Source: Cytophaga aurantiaca DSM 3654
GTDB lineage: Bacteria; Bacteroidota; Bacteroidia; Cytophagales; Cytophagaceae
DNA length: 64,000 nt
Assembly (NCBI RefSeq): GCF_000379725.1
Contig: NZ_KB903621.1
Coordinates: 124,001-188,000 of the forward strand
Direction: 5' to 3'
The notes below the pieces were generated by a model that did not search any database, was not told the DNA's origin, and saw only the letters and a program-made list of their open reading frames with translations. Of the stretch, positions 15,632 to 23,187 are shown piece after piece; position 1 is the stretch's first letter, and every line of letters begins with the position of its first letter. Position numbers and translations under genes: made by a program.

Positions 15632-15799
15632 ATCCCGTTAGGGATATAATATCTGTAGTAAACCAAGCATAATCAAAACATGCACAAGTCCCATCGGGAC
15701 GGTATATATAGTGATTAGCCGTCGCTCCTAAACGGAGCTCCGTGCATAAGGATTTTTAGAGGTATCTTTTCTACAGATATATTACTCCTCTGGAGTAAT
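15632..15799. repeat. Cluster of four short hairpins with flanking inverted repeat
   Basis: Four small palindromes lie within 168 bases: ATCCCGTTAGGGAT (15632-15645), GTCCCATCGGGAC (15688-15700), GCTCCTAAACGGAGC (15724-15738) and ATTACTCCTCTGGAGTAAT (15781-15799). A longer-range inverted repeat joins AATATCTGTAG (15648-15658) with CTACAGATATATT (15771-15783). The interval between 15384 and 15828 has no gene; its first half (15385-15630) shows nothing I can name. The CCCGTTAGGG and CCATCGGGAC cores resemble repeats I have seen in other Bacteroidota, from memory only. Confidence 0.7.
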
Positions 15800-15828
15800 T
15801 ACTAAGATCGATAAAGTTGGTGTTCAGT

Positions 15829-16572
15829 TTATTTCAATTCTTTCAACAACTGCTTCTTAGTCTTATAACCAATGTCTTCCCAAACAAGTTTTTGGCCTTT
15901 ATAAATTTGAAGCGTTGGCAGCGATTCAATTTCAAAATGTTTAGAGATCGTTGGATTTTTATCTACATCAATCCGGATCACAACAACTTTGTCTTTCATT
16001 GTTTCAGCAATGTCTTCAAGATCGGGTTCCATTTGTTTACACGGACCGCACCACGTTGCATAAAAATCGACCAATACATATTTGTCTGTCAGTAACAATT
16101 TTTGAAATTCTACCAAGGTCATATCTTCCGTTGCGTCCGTTTCTGTTGGCGCTGCAGCTGATACCAGCGGTAAGTTTGCATCCTTCCATTTTAGAATACC
16201 ACCTTCTAATTCATATACCTGCTGAAAGCCGTTAGCTTGTAAAAATTCTATGGAAGAAGAACTGCGTCCCCCTCTTAAGCAGTAGACAAATACAGGCTTT
16301 GATTTATCTAATTGTGCCACCTTTGTTTTAAAATCAGCATTGTTCCAATCTACATTTGTAGCGTTTTGAATATGCGCCTCCGAGAATTCATCCGGTGTAC
16401 GTACATCAAGCAGAATTGCATCTTTTGTGTTCTTCAGTTTTTCATCAAATGCAACAGCACTTAATTTAACCGAATCGGCAGTTTCCGTAAGCGCTTGTGC
16501 CTGCTGCTGATTCGAACAGGCACTCAAGGCAACAACAAATACGACAACGATTCTAAGGAAATACTTTTTCAT
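15829..16572 (-). CDS. Rhodanese-thioredoxin fusion lipoprotein
   Basis: The 247-residue protein has a lipoprotein signal (VALSAC, Cys19), a rhodanese domain at about 38-135 and a thioredoxin domain at about 150-247. The rhodanese active loop is YCLRGGRS with Cys98, and DVRTPDEF marks the domain start. The thioredoxin active site is WCGPC with Cys175 and Cys178, and the cis-proline loop is ESLPTL. It probably handles sulfur transfer or disulfide reduction in the periplasm. Both catalytic sites look intact. A secreted protein gene follows upstream after about 35 bases. Confidence 0.93.
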   Translation of the reverse strand: MKKYFLRIVVVFVVALSACSNQQQAQALTETADSVKLSAVAFDEKLKNTKDAILLDVRTPDEFSEAHIQNATNVDWNNADFKTKVAQLDKSKPVFVYCLRGGRSSSSIEFLQANGFQQVYELEGGILKWKDANLPLVSAAAPTETDATEDMTLVEFQKLLLTDKYVLVDFYATWCGPCKQMEPDLEDIAETMKDKVVVIRIDVDKNPTISKHFEIESLPTLQIYKGQKLVWEDIGYKTKKQLLKELK

Positions 16573-16607
16573 TTTATTTTAAATTTAATCTTGTGATTTA
16601 TTTTTAA

Positions 16608-17285
16608 TTATTGACCCATCTCTGTATCCTCAGGCGCCAATATCATAATGTAAATTTTATTGCGCGCATTGTATTGTGAAATGAACGGATATGAATTTTT
16701 ATGATGGGAGTCTCCTTTTATTTTTCTGAAACTTTCATACAATGTCGGATCTCTTCTTATGATCGGGTCAAGATTATCTTTATCTACTTTTGCAATTAAA
16801 CCTGTCTGAAAATCTAAAAAATAAATATTTGTCTCAACACTCGTTGTTGTATAGGGCATGGATGTCATGGGAAGCCCATTCTGTCCAAGTCCATTATTAT
16901 ATGTGGGGTAATGTGTTGTTGTTACTAATTCCTTTAAAATGAATGTTGATATTGCTCCTTTTAAAAAAACAGAGCTTAATTCGTTTTTATAAAAAATAGA
17001 TAAATGTCCATCAACAACTGTGGCATATAAGAAGGATTCATATTTTAATCGTGTGCCTCGGCTATTAACATAATAGAGGCGATCAAGATTTATGGATTGC
17101 TGGTTTTTATCAAGCTCCAATTCGGAATCCGGATAGCTTGGAGAATTATAAATTAATTCCTGAAGAGACGTATAGATACCGTTCTTAAATGCAAACGAAT
17201 TGTCAAACACGGCACTGTCAAAAGAATTTTGAGCATGTACTCCTTTGCAAAAAATCAGTGTTACAATAAGAATTAAAAATCTCAT
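16608..17285 (-). CDS. Secreted hypothetical protein
   Basis: The 225-residue product has a clear signal peptide (MRFLILIVTLIFCKGVHAQN, cleavage after HA). The mature part is rich in Tyr, Asn and Ser, with strands such as HLSIFYKNELSSVFLKGAIS and TNIYFLDFQTGLIAKVDKDN. I do not recognise a domain. It lies just upstream of the rhodanese-thioredoxin gene on the same strand (35 bases), so the two may be cotranscribed. Confidence 0.75.
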   Translation of the reverse strand: MRFLILIVTLIFCKGVHAQNSFDSAVFDNSFAFKNGIYTSLQELIYNSPSYPDSELELDKNQQSINLDRLYYVNSRGTRLKYESFLYATVVDGHLSIFYKNELSSVFLKGAISTFILKELVTTTHYPTYNNGLGQNGLPMTSMPYTTTSVETNIYFLDFQTGLIAKVDKDNLDPIIRRDPTLYESFRKIKGDSHHKNSYPFISQYNARNKIYIMILAPEDTEMGQ

Positions 17286-17426
17286 AACTATAGTTTATAT
17301 TGATTATGTATTTTTTGCTTTTATATCTTACAATCATCAAGCCAAAGATTTATTATAAAAATACACTATTCAAGGTATAAAACCCAAGTTCAAAATATCT
17401 AATTTATGATTTTCATCTAAAAATAA

Positions 17427-17461
17427 AAAACAGATGCCTGCCTTAAGCAAACATCTGTTTT
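17427..17461 (-). terminator. Terminator after the first lmo0937-type gene
   Basis: Arms AAAACAGATG and CATCTGTTTT flank a 15-base loop. On the minus strand the stem is followed by a U-rich tail. It lies 20 bases past the stop of the small membrane peptide gene at 17481-17624. Confidence 0.7.
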
Positions 17462-17480
17462 ATGTATCGAATTTTAAAAA

Positions 17481-17624
17481 TCAGCCTCGGATTATACGAA
17501 GCAACACAGCTACAACTGCTATGACAAGTAATATGTGAATAATGCCACCTGTATGAAAGCCTAATACACCGATTGCCCAAGCAATAACTAAGATAACAGC
17601 GATAACATAAAGTAAATTTCCCAT
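17481..17624 (-). CDS. lmo0937-family small membrane peptide, copy 1
   Basis: A 47-codon frame runs from ATG 17624 to TGA at 17481-17483. The peptide begins MGNLLYVIAVILVIAWAIG and has a second hydrophobic helix, HILLVIAVVAVLLRIIRG. The two-helix pattern with a central GxHxGG turn is that of lmo0937-type proteins, which occur widely beside stress genes. A second copy lies at 19930-20085 with strongly similar sequence and the same MGNLLY start. Its function is unknown. Confidence 0.82.
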   Translation of the reverse strand: MGNLLYVIAVILVIAWAIGVLGFHTGGIIHILLVIAVVAVLLRIIRG

Positions 17625-17709
17625 GATTTATATATTTTAAATTTGTATTGTTTGCTTTGATATTTTTATGTTTGTAGACATTATAATTTTAGTCAACAGA
17701 TGTTCTGTT

Positions 17710-18006
17710 CTAACCTCTTTTGCCTGGAAAGTATTTAGTTGATTTTGCTGTATGACTTTGATTCAACGATTCCAGTTTTATTTTATACAACGTTTTTGCC
17801 TGATTTATATCAGATTCCTTTGATGTTTTTTGTATCTGTTTTTCAGCGTGATCCACTTGCATTTTCTCCACATATTTCTGCTTTGCTTGTACTACATTAG
17901 TATACACATTATCTGTTGTGGCTTTTAAATCCATAGCAACAGTTAACATCGAGCCTGTTATAAAAACAAGGGATGTTAAAACGATAAATGAGTGCGTAAT
18001 TTTCAT
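17710..18006 (-). CDS. Small secreted or membrane-anchored hypothetical protein
   Basis: The 98-residue product has a hydrophobic N-terminus (about 7-25, FIVLTSLVFITGSMLTVAM). A long Lys/Gln-rich helix-forming stretch follows (KQKYVEKMQVDHAEKQIQKT), ending in a basic tail (YFPGKRG). It could be an inner-membrane-anchored periplasmic coiled coil. No family recognised. It lies within the envelope-stress block. Confidence 0.6.
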   Translation of the reverse strand: MKITHSFIVLTSLVFITGSMLTVAMDLKATTDNVYTNVVQAKQKYVEKMQVDHAEKQIQKTSKESDINQAKTLYKIKLESLNQSHTAKSTKYFPGKRG

Positions 18007-18156
18007 ATGCGTACTTGTTTAAAATAATAGATTTCGATTACTATTCTAGACACTGATATTACTTCAAAGATGCTGGTTTCAGGAATGTAAAGTTTTACAC
18101 GGAAATGTCAATTTGTTATAGATATTCCATCTAATTCAATAAAATGAAAATAAAAT

Positions 18157-18190
18157 ACGCCAGAAGAAATCGAATGATTCCTCCTGACGT
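18157..18190 (-). terminator. Terminator after the PepSY-like lipoprotein gene
   Basis: On the minus strand, ACGTCAGGAGGAA pairs with TTTCTTCTGGCGT, with several G-U pairs, and a U-rich tail follows. It lies 35 bases beyond the stop at 18225. Confidence 0.6.
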
Positions 18191-18224
18191 ACATTTTAAC
18201 CCCTGAAAATAAACACTGTTTTAA

Positions 18225-18794
18225 CTATCCAACCTGGGAAGCATTTTCTCTGAAAATCACTTCAATTTCTTTTGCATCATTTTGAGACACAGGTTTCAGA
18301 ACAACTACATACGAGCCTTCTTTATTTATATGACTATATGTTGCTGCTGAAACAATTTTATATGTCGAATATTTTTCTTTAATGACATTATAAATATTTT
18401 GCGGCAACTGATCTATTTCAATTTCTTTTCTTTCTTCTATTATATCTCCTGTTGAAGAATAGATAATCCAATGTGTTTTTCCACTTTCAACGAACACAAC
18501 ACTGTAATTTGTTTTTTCAGTGTTAGCCAGATCTGAATATGTTTCCCAACTCACATCTTTTGCCAAAGGAAATCTGTTCCCAAAATTATCCTTCACTTCA
18601 GCAGGAAGCGTTGTTGCTGATTTGGTTTTTGGAACAACCGTTTCGGTTTTTTTAGCACTTGCTACTTCCTTTTCCTTTTGAACCTTTGTTTCAGGTGTCG
18701 AAGCAGTTTGCATCTTTTTACCTGAACTACATGATGACAATACTATTAAACCAAATACTATGGTCACCGTAAAAGGCATAAATACTGTTTTCAT
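18225..18794 (-). CDS. Lipoprotein with PepSY-like (BLIP-type) domain
   Basis: ATG 18794 is preferred over the longer frame because AAGGAGA sits 6 bases upstream. This gives 189 residues. A lipoprotein signal (IVLSSC) leads into a Lys/Thr-rich linker, then two related alpha-beta repeats: VKDNFGNRFPLAKDVSWETY with its strands, and NVIKEKYSTYKIVSAATY with its strands. The architecture matches the small periplasmic PepSY-like proteins of Bacteroidota, as does the protein at 41648-42082. Role unknown. Confidence 0.75.
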   Translation of the reverse strand: MKTVFMPFTVTIVFGLIVLSSCSSGKKMQTASTPETKVQKEKEVASAKKTETVVPKTKSATTLPAEVKDNFGNRFPLAKDVSWETYSDLANTEKTNYSVVFVESGKTHWIIYSSTGDIIEERKEIEIDQLPQNIYNVIKEKYSTYKIVSAATYSHINKEGSYVVVLKPVSQNDAKEIEVIFRENASQVG

Positions 18795-18839
18795 AACTAA
18801 TCTCCTTTTAATTAACATCTATTAATGAAGTGCTTTAAA

Positions 18840-19223
18840 CTACGTAGTCTTTACTCGCTTTTTTAAAACAAACTGCATTACCTTTTCACTAATGGATCGG
18901 ATGGTGTCGGAATTTTTTGCTGTAACATTCGTCACACCCATTTGCAATAGGTTACCTACAATGTGCGTAAGAGGATTGTGCGATCCGCCTACAAATATTT
19001 TTTTTGAAATATAACCCGAAGCCATCCCAATGATATTATCAATAAGGTTGTTTTTAATATCGGGTGTATTTACTGCTTGATGATAAGCATTTTTTATAAT
19101 ATTGATTGGTTTAATGCTTTCATGAACCACATGGACCTGCTCTTTTAAAAGTCGCAGTTCAATAGATTGTTTCTTTTTAAGCAAGTTAATTGCTTCAGTT
19201 AAATTATCTTGTTGCTCTTTCAT
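18840..19223 (-). CDS. Hypothetical protein coupled to the holin-family gene
   Basis: The 127-residue protein starts with a charged coiled-coil-like helix (LLKKKQSIELRLLKEQVHVV). The second half has Gly-containing amphipathic segments (NIIGMASGYISKKIFVGG, NLLQMGVTNVTAKN) and a basic C-terminus. Its first 20 bases overlap the end of the upstream holin-family gene in another frame, so the two are likely co-translated. This gene order (YtxH, holin-family, this protein) resembles the YqjC-D-E kind of stress cassette. Function unknown. Confidence 0.65.
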   Translation of the reverse strand: MKEQQDNLTEAINLLKKKQSIELRLLKEQVHVVHESIKPINIIKNAYHQAVNTPDIKNNLIDNIIGMASGYISKKIFVGGSHNPLTHIVGNLLQMGVTNVTAKNSDTIRSISEKVMQFVLKKRVKTT

Positions 19224-19572
19224 GATCTTCTTTTTTTAATAGTTCAGCAATCACTGCGGTTCTAACCGGAGTGCCGATCCAGTTCGATCCAAAAATATAA
19301 ACAAGCAACCCACCTAAACTATATAAAGCTGCGACAACAAAAAACCCATAGTACGATTTCCCTAATAATTCACCAATCCATAAAGAAAGGCCAATACTAA
19401 ATGTTAATAAAAACAATGTAAACACTAATAGAAGCGTCAACTTTATCATTAAGTATGAAAACATATTCGCTGACTTATCAACCGCATTAAGTTTTAATAA
19501 GGTGAATGTTGTTTTGCTATAATCTTCTGCTCGTTGAAAAAGCAGCTCTATTGGTGTTACATTGTTTTCCAT
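19204..19572 (-). CDS. Holin-superfamily III / YqjE-like membrane protein
   Basis: The 122-residue protein has a short cytoplasmic start, then two strong membrane helices at about 45-67 (LLLVFTLFLLTFSIGLSLWI) and 75-97, with a basic tail. The pattern is that of YqjE or the so-called phage holin family that bacteria encode in stress cassettes. No lysis or phage gene is nearby, so I read it as an envelope-stress protein. It overlaps the next gene by 20 bases. Confidence 0.75.
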   Translation of the reverse strand: MENNVTPIELLFQRAEDYSKTTFTLLKLNAVDKSANMFSYLMIKLTLLLVFTLFLLTFSIGLSLWIGELLGKSYYGFFVVAALYSLGGLLVYIFGSNWIGTPVRTAVIAELLKKEDHERATR

Positions 19573-19602
19573 GGCTGTATGTTTTTATTCAAGAAATTCT
19601 GA

Positions 19603-19878
19603 CTATACTTCTGCAACTGAACTTTTAAATTCATTTTTTGCTTCGTTGTATTTAGACTTTCCTTTTGCAAGAAGATCTTCTGCTTTATCTGCATACTTAT
19701 CTTTAAGTGCAGCAAGAAGTTCATCGAATTGATCTTTTAAATCATCCACATAACCTTCTCCTTTGTCAAGGATTTTTTTTCTTGTTTCTGAACCTTTGTC
19801 TGGTGCTAACAATGTACCAACCAATGCACCTACGGCAACTCCTGCCAATACGCCTAATAATACTTTACCTGAACTCAT
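19603..19878 (-). CDS. YtxH-domain protein
   Basis: The 91-residue product begins with a Gly/Ala-rich membrane helix (VLLGVLAGVAVGALVGTLLA) followed by the typical APDKGSETRKKI motif. A charged helical tail rich in Lys, Asp and Ala follows. This is the YtxH/GvpP-like pattern known from general-stress genes. It is the first gene of the three-gene minus-strand run ending at 18840. Confidence 0.88.
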   Translation of the reverse strand: MSSGKVLLGVLAGVAVGALVGTLLAPDKGSETRKKILDKGEGYVDDLKDQFDELLAALKDKYADKAEDLLAKGKSKYNEAKNEFKSSVAEV

Positions 19879-19929
19879 AGTTGTATTTGTTTAAATTGTT
19901 TAAGAATAATTGTTTGTCGTTTATAAAAT

Positions 19930-20085
19930 TTAGACAACTTTGTTGCCTTGAATAACTCGTAATAAAATAGCAATAACTGCTATAACAAGTAATACATGAA
20001 TAATTCCTCCGGCTGCATAAGCAAAGAAGCCAACTGCCCAAAAAAGAATTAATACTACTGCGATGATATAAAGTAAATTTCCCAT
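19930..20085 (-). CDS. lmo0937-family small membrane peptide, copy 2
   Basis: A 51-codon frame runs from ATG 20085 to TAA at 19930-19932. It begins MGNLLYIIAVVLILFWAVG and ends RVIQGNKVV, parallel to the peptide encoded at 17481-17624. The two peptides share the MGNLLY start, the central GGIIH segment and the LLVIAVxAxLLR helix. The copies flank the YtxH/holin genes, suggesting local duplication. Confidence 0.82.
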   Translation of the reverse strand: MGNLLYIIAVVLILFWAVGFFAYAAGGIIHVLLVIAVIAILLRVIQGNKVV

Positions 20086-20145
20086 GATTGTATGTGTTTA
20101 GAGTTTATGATATTTTTTTTGTTTTATTCTTTCGGCAATAAAGAA

Positions 20146-20760
20146 TTACTTCTTTTCCAATTTGTTTTGAACAGCAACCGCATGATCCAAATGTGTTCTT
20201 AATTCCGGCAACATAGAAGCAGCCCATGCTCTAATATCTCCATCGCTTGATTCTGTAGATTGTTTTTCAAATAATTCGATTGCCTTCTTATGGCCATCAA
20301 CCATTTGATCTGCATAATCTTTGTTAAATTCTTTTTGATCCTTTTTCTCAGAGAATTTAGTGTAAGCATTTTTAACATCTTCGGTGTCTTCCGTTGGAAC
20401 AGAAATGCCTTTTTTAGCAGCTAAGCCTTTTACATCTGCCAATGCTTTGGTATGTGCTTTTTCCATCATTTTAGCCAATTCTTTTACATCCGCATTTGTA
20501 GTTCTTTGTTGAGCTAATTTCCCAAGAGAAATTTCTTCTAAATTTATTTCAGTAGCCTTCACCAAAAACTTCGCGTTTTTCTCGTCGTCGCTTTCTGTAA
20601 ATTTTTTGTCATTCTGTTCCTTTGCTACCTCTTCTGTTTTTGGCTCTGAATGCTTGTCGTCAATATCTGAATGTTCTGTTTTATTTTCGCAAGATGTCAA
20701 TCCAAAAAGTAGAGACGAGAAGAAAATAACTGATGATGCTTTAATGATTGTCGTTTTCAT
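20146..20760 (-). CDS. DUF4142 lipoprotein, copy 1
   Basis: ATG 20760 is preferred: it gives a proper lipoprotein signal (MKTTIIKASSVIFFSSLLFG, then LTSC). The longer frame to 20853 has no sensible N-terminus. The mature protein has an acidic linker and a four-helix DUF4142 domain at about 65-200: FLVKATEINLEEISLGKLAQ, VKELAKMMEKAHTKALADVK and DGHKKAIELFEKQSTES. DUF4142 proteins are ferritin-like helical bundles of unknown function. A second, more divergent copy lies at 22454-23074. Confidence 0.88.
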   Translation of the reverse strand: MKTTIIKASSVIFFSSLLFGLTSCENKTEHSDIDDKHSEPKTEEVAKEQNDKKFTESDDEKNAKFLVKATEINLEEISLGKLAQQRTTNADVKELAKMMEKAHTKALADVKGLAAKKGISVPTEDTEDVKNAYTKFSEKKDQKEFNKDYADQMVDGHKKAIELFEKQSTESSDGDIRAWAASMLPELRTHLDHAVAVQNKLEKK

Positions 20761-20950
20761 ATTGTTAAAAGTTTTAATGTTTTGTTGTTTTAGTTTTTTA
20801 TAGCTGTTGTTAATTAACATTACAAATGTGCATACGTTCTCTTCCGATAGCATTACAAAAAAATATTAATCTTTTATATCATTCCCATTACATTGTAATT
20901 ATCTGTTTAAAGGGTTATAACTCTTATATGATCATTAGAAGTTGGTTTAA

Positions 20951-20993
20951 ATAACAACGGGGTGCCCTTTAAATAAGGCCACCCCGTTGTTAT
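20951..20993 (-). terminator. Hairpin after the YihY/BrkB gene
   Basis: Arms ATAACAACGGGGTG and CACCCCGTTGTTAT pair perfectly around a 15-base loop. It lies 24 bases past the stop at 21018. The tail is only moderately U-rich, so strength is uncertain. Confidence 0.65.
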
Positions 20994-21017
20994 AAGAAAT
21001 TTATTTTATGAATCTTT

Positions 21018-21902
21018 TTATGTTTTACGTTCTGCAATTTCGGTTGGCTTCGGTTTTGAAAAATATTTCTTTGTATACGTATTTGTAAACTCTGCACCAA
21101 AAAATAAAATCATTGAAGAATACGAAACCCACAGCAATAATAAAACAATGGAACCGCCAGCTCCATAAGCTGACTCGGGTGTTGTTTTCCCAAAATAAAA
21201 GCCCAATGCTGTTTTTCCAATGGTAAATAAAATACCGGTCACAAGTCCTCCCAGCCAAACCTGATTCCACTTTATTTTAGCGTCAGGTAATATTTTAAAC
21301 ATCAGCACAAACAAAAAAGAAATGATGATTAAAGATATAATAAAATTGAACACATTAAATACAACAATAAATACTTCGGAAGAATCTGAGTGAATCCATT
21401 CACCCAGTGCAGACAATGCTGTGGATACAACAAGCGATATCAAGAGTAAAAATGCTATTGCCAAAATTAAACCAAAGGAAAACATTCTACTTTTTAATAC
21501 GATCAGTATTCCTTTTTTTGTCGAAGTCTCAACCTCCCATATCTCATTCAAGGTTTTTTGAAGCGCAACAAAAACGCCTGTTGCGCCAAGTAACAATGTT
21601 CCAACGCCAATGATTGTTCCTAAAATAGTTGCTTTCGTTTTCCCGGCATTGTGCAAGATAAGCTCTACCTGATCCCCAATGTCTGATCCCAGTGTATGTG
21701 TTACCTGATCGATCAAATTTTTATTTACAATATCTTTATTAAAAAAGTATCCGGTTATCGTAACGATCAAGACTAATAAACCCGGCATGCTGAAAATAGC
21801 ATAATATGCAATAACAGCACTTTGTTTAAACGGATCTCTTTTGTTCCACTCCTGAAAAGTGGTCTTGAATAAAGCCGACAGTTCTTTTAAGTAAGCTAGC
21901 AT
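21018..21902 (-). CDS. YihY/BrkB-family inner membrane protein
   Basis: The 294-residue protein has six predicted membrane helices. Family motifs include the N-terminal KRDPFKQSAVIAYYAIFSMP and ATGVFVALQKTLNEIWEV in the middle. The C-terminal part has KIKWNQVWLGGLVTGILFTIG and AYGAGGSIVLLLLWVSYSS. The family was once called ribonuclease BN by mistake. Members are inner-membrane proteins of unclear role. TspO lies directly upstream on the same strand (25 bases). Confidence 0.93.
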   Translation of the reverse strand: MLAYLKELSALFKTTFQEWNKRDPFKQSAVIAYYAIFSMPGLLVLIVTITGYFFNKDIVNKNLIDQVTHTLGSDIGDQVELILHNAGKTKATILGTIIGVGTLLLGATGVFVALQKTLNEIWEVETSTKKGILIVLKSRMFSFGLILAIAFLLLISLVVSTALSALGEWIHSDSSEVFIVVFNVFNFIISLIIISFLFVLMFKILPDAKIKWNQVWLGGLVTGILFTIGKTALGFYFGKTTPESAYGAGGSIVLLLLWVSYSSMILFFGAEFTNTYTKKYFSKPKPTEIAERKT

Positions 21903-21927
21903 AGAGTATAATTTAGAAATTGAATAA

Positions 21928-22419
21928 CTATGAATTTAAAATCAAAATGCTAGCATTTAAAATTGTTGCAAAAGCAACCCACAATAAATAAGGAATTAAA
22001 ATGTATGCTGCAGTTTTAGAAATAGGAAAAAATTGAATGATTGTAACCAATATCAATATTAATAATAACGTTATATCCACCAATGCCAATTCAGGCGAAT
22101 GAAATTTGAAAAATAATAAAGACCACCAAAAATTTAGAAAGAGTTGTATGATAAAAAATGTTACTGCAATCTCTTTTTCGTTTGTTGGTTTCTCTGATTT
22201 CCATACCAGCCACAAACTAATTCCCATTAAAAGATATAATATAGACCAAACCGGACCAAATACGGCAGACGGTGGATTCCATGAAGGTTTATTCAGATTA
22301 TCAAACCATGGATTCATAGCTGCATTAGAAAGTATGCTGCTTAAAACACCTGTAAGTTCACAACCTATTATTGAAATAATTAATTTCCATATGCTTAATT
22401 TTTGAATTGAAGTATCCAT
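21928..22419 (-). CDS. TspO/MBR-family tryptophan-rich sensory protein
   Basis: The 163-residue protein has five helices and the signature NLNKPSWNPPSAVFGPVWSI, followed by LYLLMGISLWLVW and NFWWSLLFF. These tryptophan-rich segments are the porphyrin/tetrapyrrole-binding region of TspO. It acts in membranes in porphyrin handling and stress responses. It lies 25 bases upstream of the YihY gene and 34 bases downstream of DUF4142 copy 2. Confidence 0.94.
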   Translation of the reverse strand: MDTSIQKLSIWKLIISIIGCELTGVLSSILSNAAMNPWFDNLNKPSWNPPSAVFGPVWSILYLLMGISLWLVWKSEKPTNEKEIAVTFFIIQLFLNFWWSLLFFKFHSPELALVDITLLLILILVTIIQFFPISKTAAYILIPYLLWVAFATILNASILILNS

Positions 22420-22453
22420 AATATTATTTTATGCTTTAGTTATTTTAATCGAC

Positions 22454-23074
22454 TTATATTGCGGCATATTTTTTCTGACATATAAGAGCATAGTCTAAAT
22501 GTTTTCGTAAAGCAGGTAAAGCACAAAAAGCCCAGATCTTAATTTCTGCATCCTCAGATTCGTCTACGATGTCTTCAAATATATCAATGATACGTTTTTG
22601 ACTTACAACCATCATATCACAATATTCTTTGTCGAAAGAAATGCCTGATTTTTTATTTAAAAAATCAGCCGCCTCCAAGCCCTGTATTGTAGTAGAACCT
22701 GGAATGGAAATAGATTTTTTATTTGCTAGAATTGATAAAGCATTTAACGTATTGGCATTCATCTTTTCAATCATTTTGCCCAATTCTTTTACATCAATAT
22801 GTTTTGCCTTTTGTTGTGCAACCCGGGCCAGATGAATTTCTTTTAAATGTATTTCAGCCACATTAACTAAATACCCTGCATTTTTTATATCTTCTGAATT
22901 ATCAAATCTTGCTTCATTCAATTCGCATGCAACGGCTTTTGAATCTCTTCCTTTGATTGAATTGCAAGAAGAGCCACTAAACAGAAATGCTGCACCCAAT
23001 ACCACAGCTGCCAAGAAGAGGATTTGGAAAAATAGAGTTGAAAGATTTAAATAATTTTTCATAGATGTGGTCAT
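22454..23074 (-). CDS. DUF4142 protein, copy 2
   Basis: The 206-residue product has an N-terminal hydrophobic anchor (about 14-32) and a DUF4142 helical domain: YLVNVAEIHLKEIHLARVAQ, KELGKMIEKMNANTLNALSI and CDMMVVSQKRIIDIFEDIVD. An AAAAGGAG ribosome site ends 9 bases before ATG 23074, supporting that start. It is probably the first gene of a DUF4142-TspO-YihY run. Its sequence differs from copy 1 mainly in the linker. Confidence 0.87.
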   Translation of the reverse strand: MTTSMKNYLNLSTLFFQILFLAAVVLGAAFLFSGSSCNSIKGRDSKAVACELNEARFDNSEDIKNAGYLVNVAEIHLKEIHLARVAQQKAKHIDVKELGKMIEKMNANTLNALSILANKKSISIPGSTTIQGLEAADFLNKKSGISFDKEYCDMMVVSQKRIIDIFEDIVDESEDAEIKIWAFCALPALRKHLDYALICQKKYAAI

Positions 23075-23166
23075 TTTAATTATCTCCTTTTAGATAATGC
23101 AAATAACCACATGAATCACATTAGAATGATTACATGAAATTTTCTAATTTTTATAGGTTTACCATT

Positions 23167-23184
23167 AAGCCAAGCGCTTGGCTT
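23167..23184. other. 18-base perfect palindrome
   Basis: AAGCCAAGCGCTTGGCTT lies between the stop of the CHASE3 kinase gene (23188) and the start of DUF4142 copy 2 (23074). There is no U-tract on the minus strand, so it is more likely a regulator site for the DUF4142 unit or a weak hairpin than a classical terminator. Confidence 0.4.
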
Positions 23185-23187
23185 GCT

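Noticed and set aside
15632-15799. Four hairpins as a CRISPR array
   Set aside because: The palindromes differ in sequence, spacing is irregular, no unit is repeated exactly and no cas gene is near.
18840-19572. Holin-family gene as evidence of a prophage
   Set aside because: No capsid, tail, integrase or lysin genes are present, and the neighbours (YtxH, DUF4142, TspO) fit a bacterial stress cassette.
23167-23184. Palindrome read as a Rho-independent terminator of the kinase gene
   Set aside because: There is no T-run after the stem on the minus strand, so it is listed as an unexplained palindrome instead.
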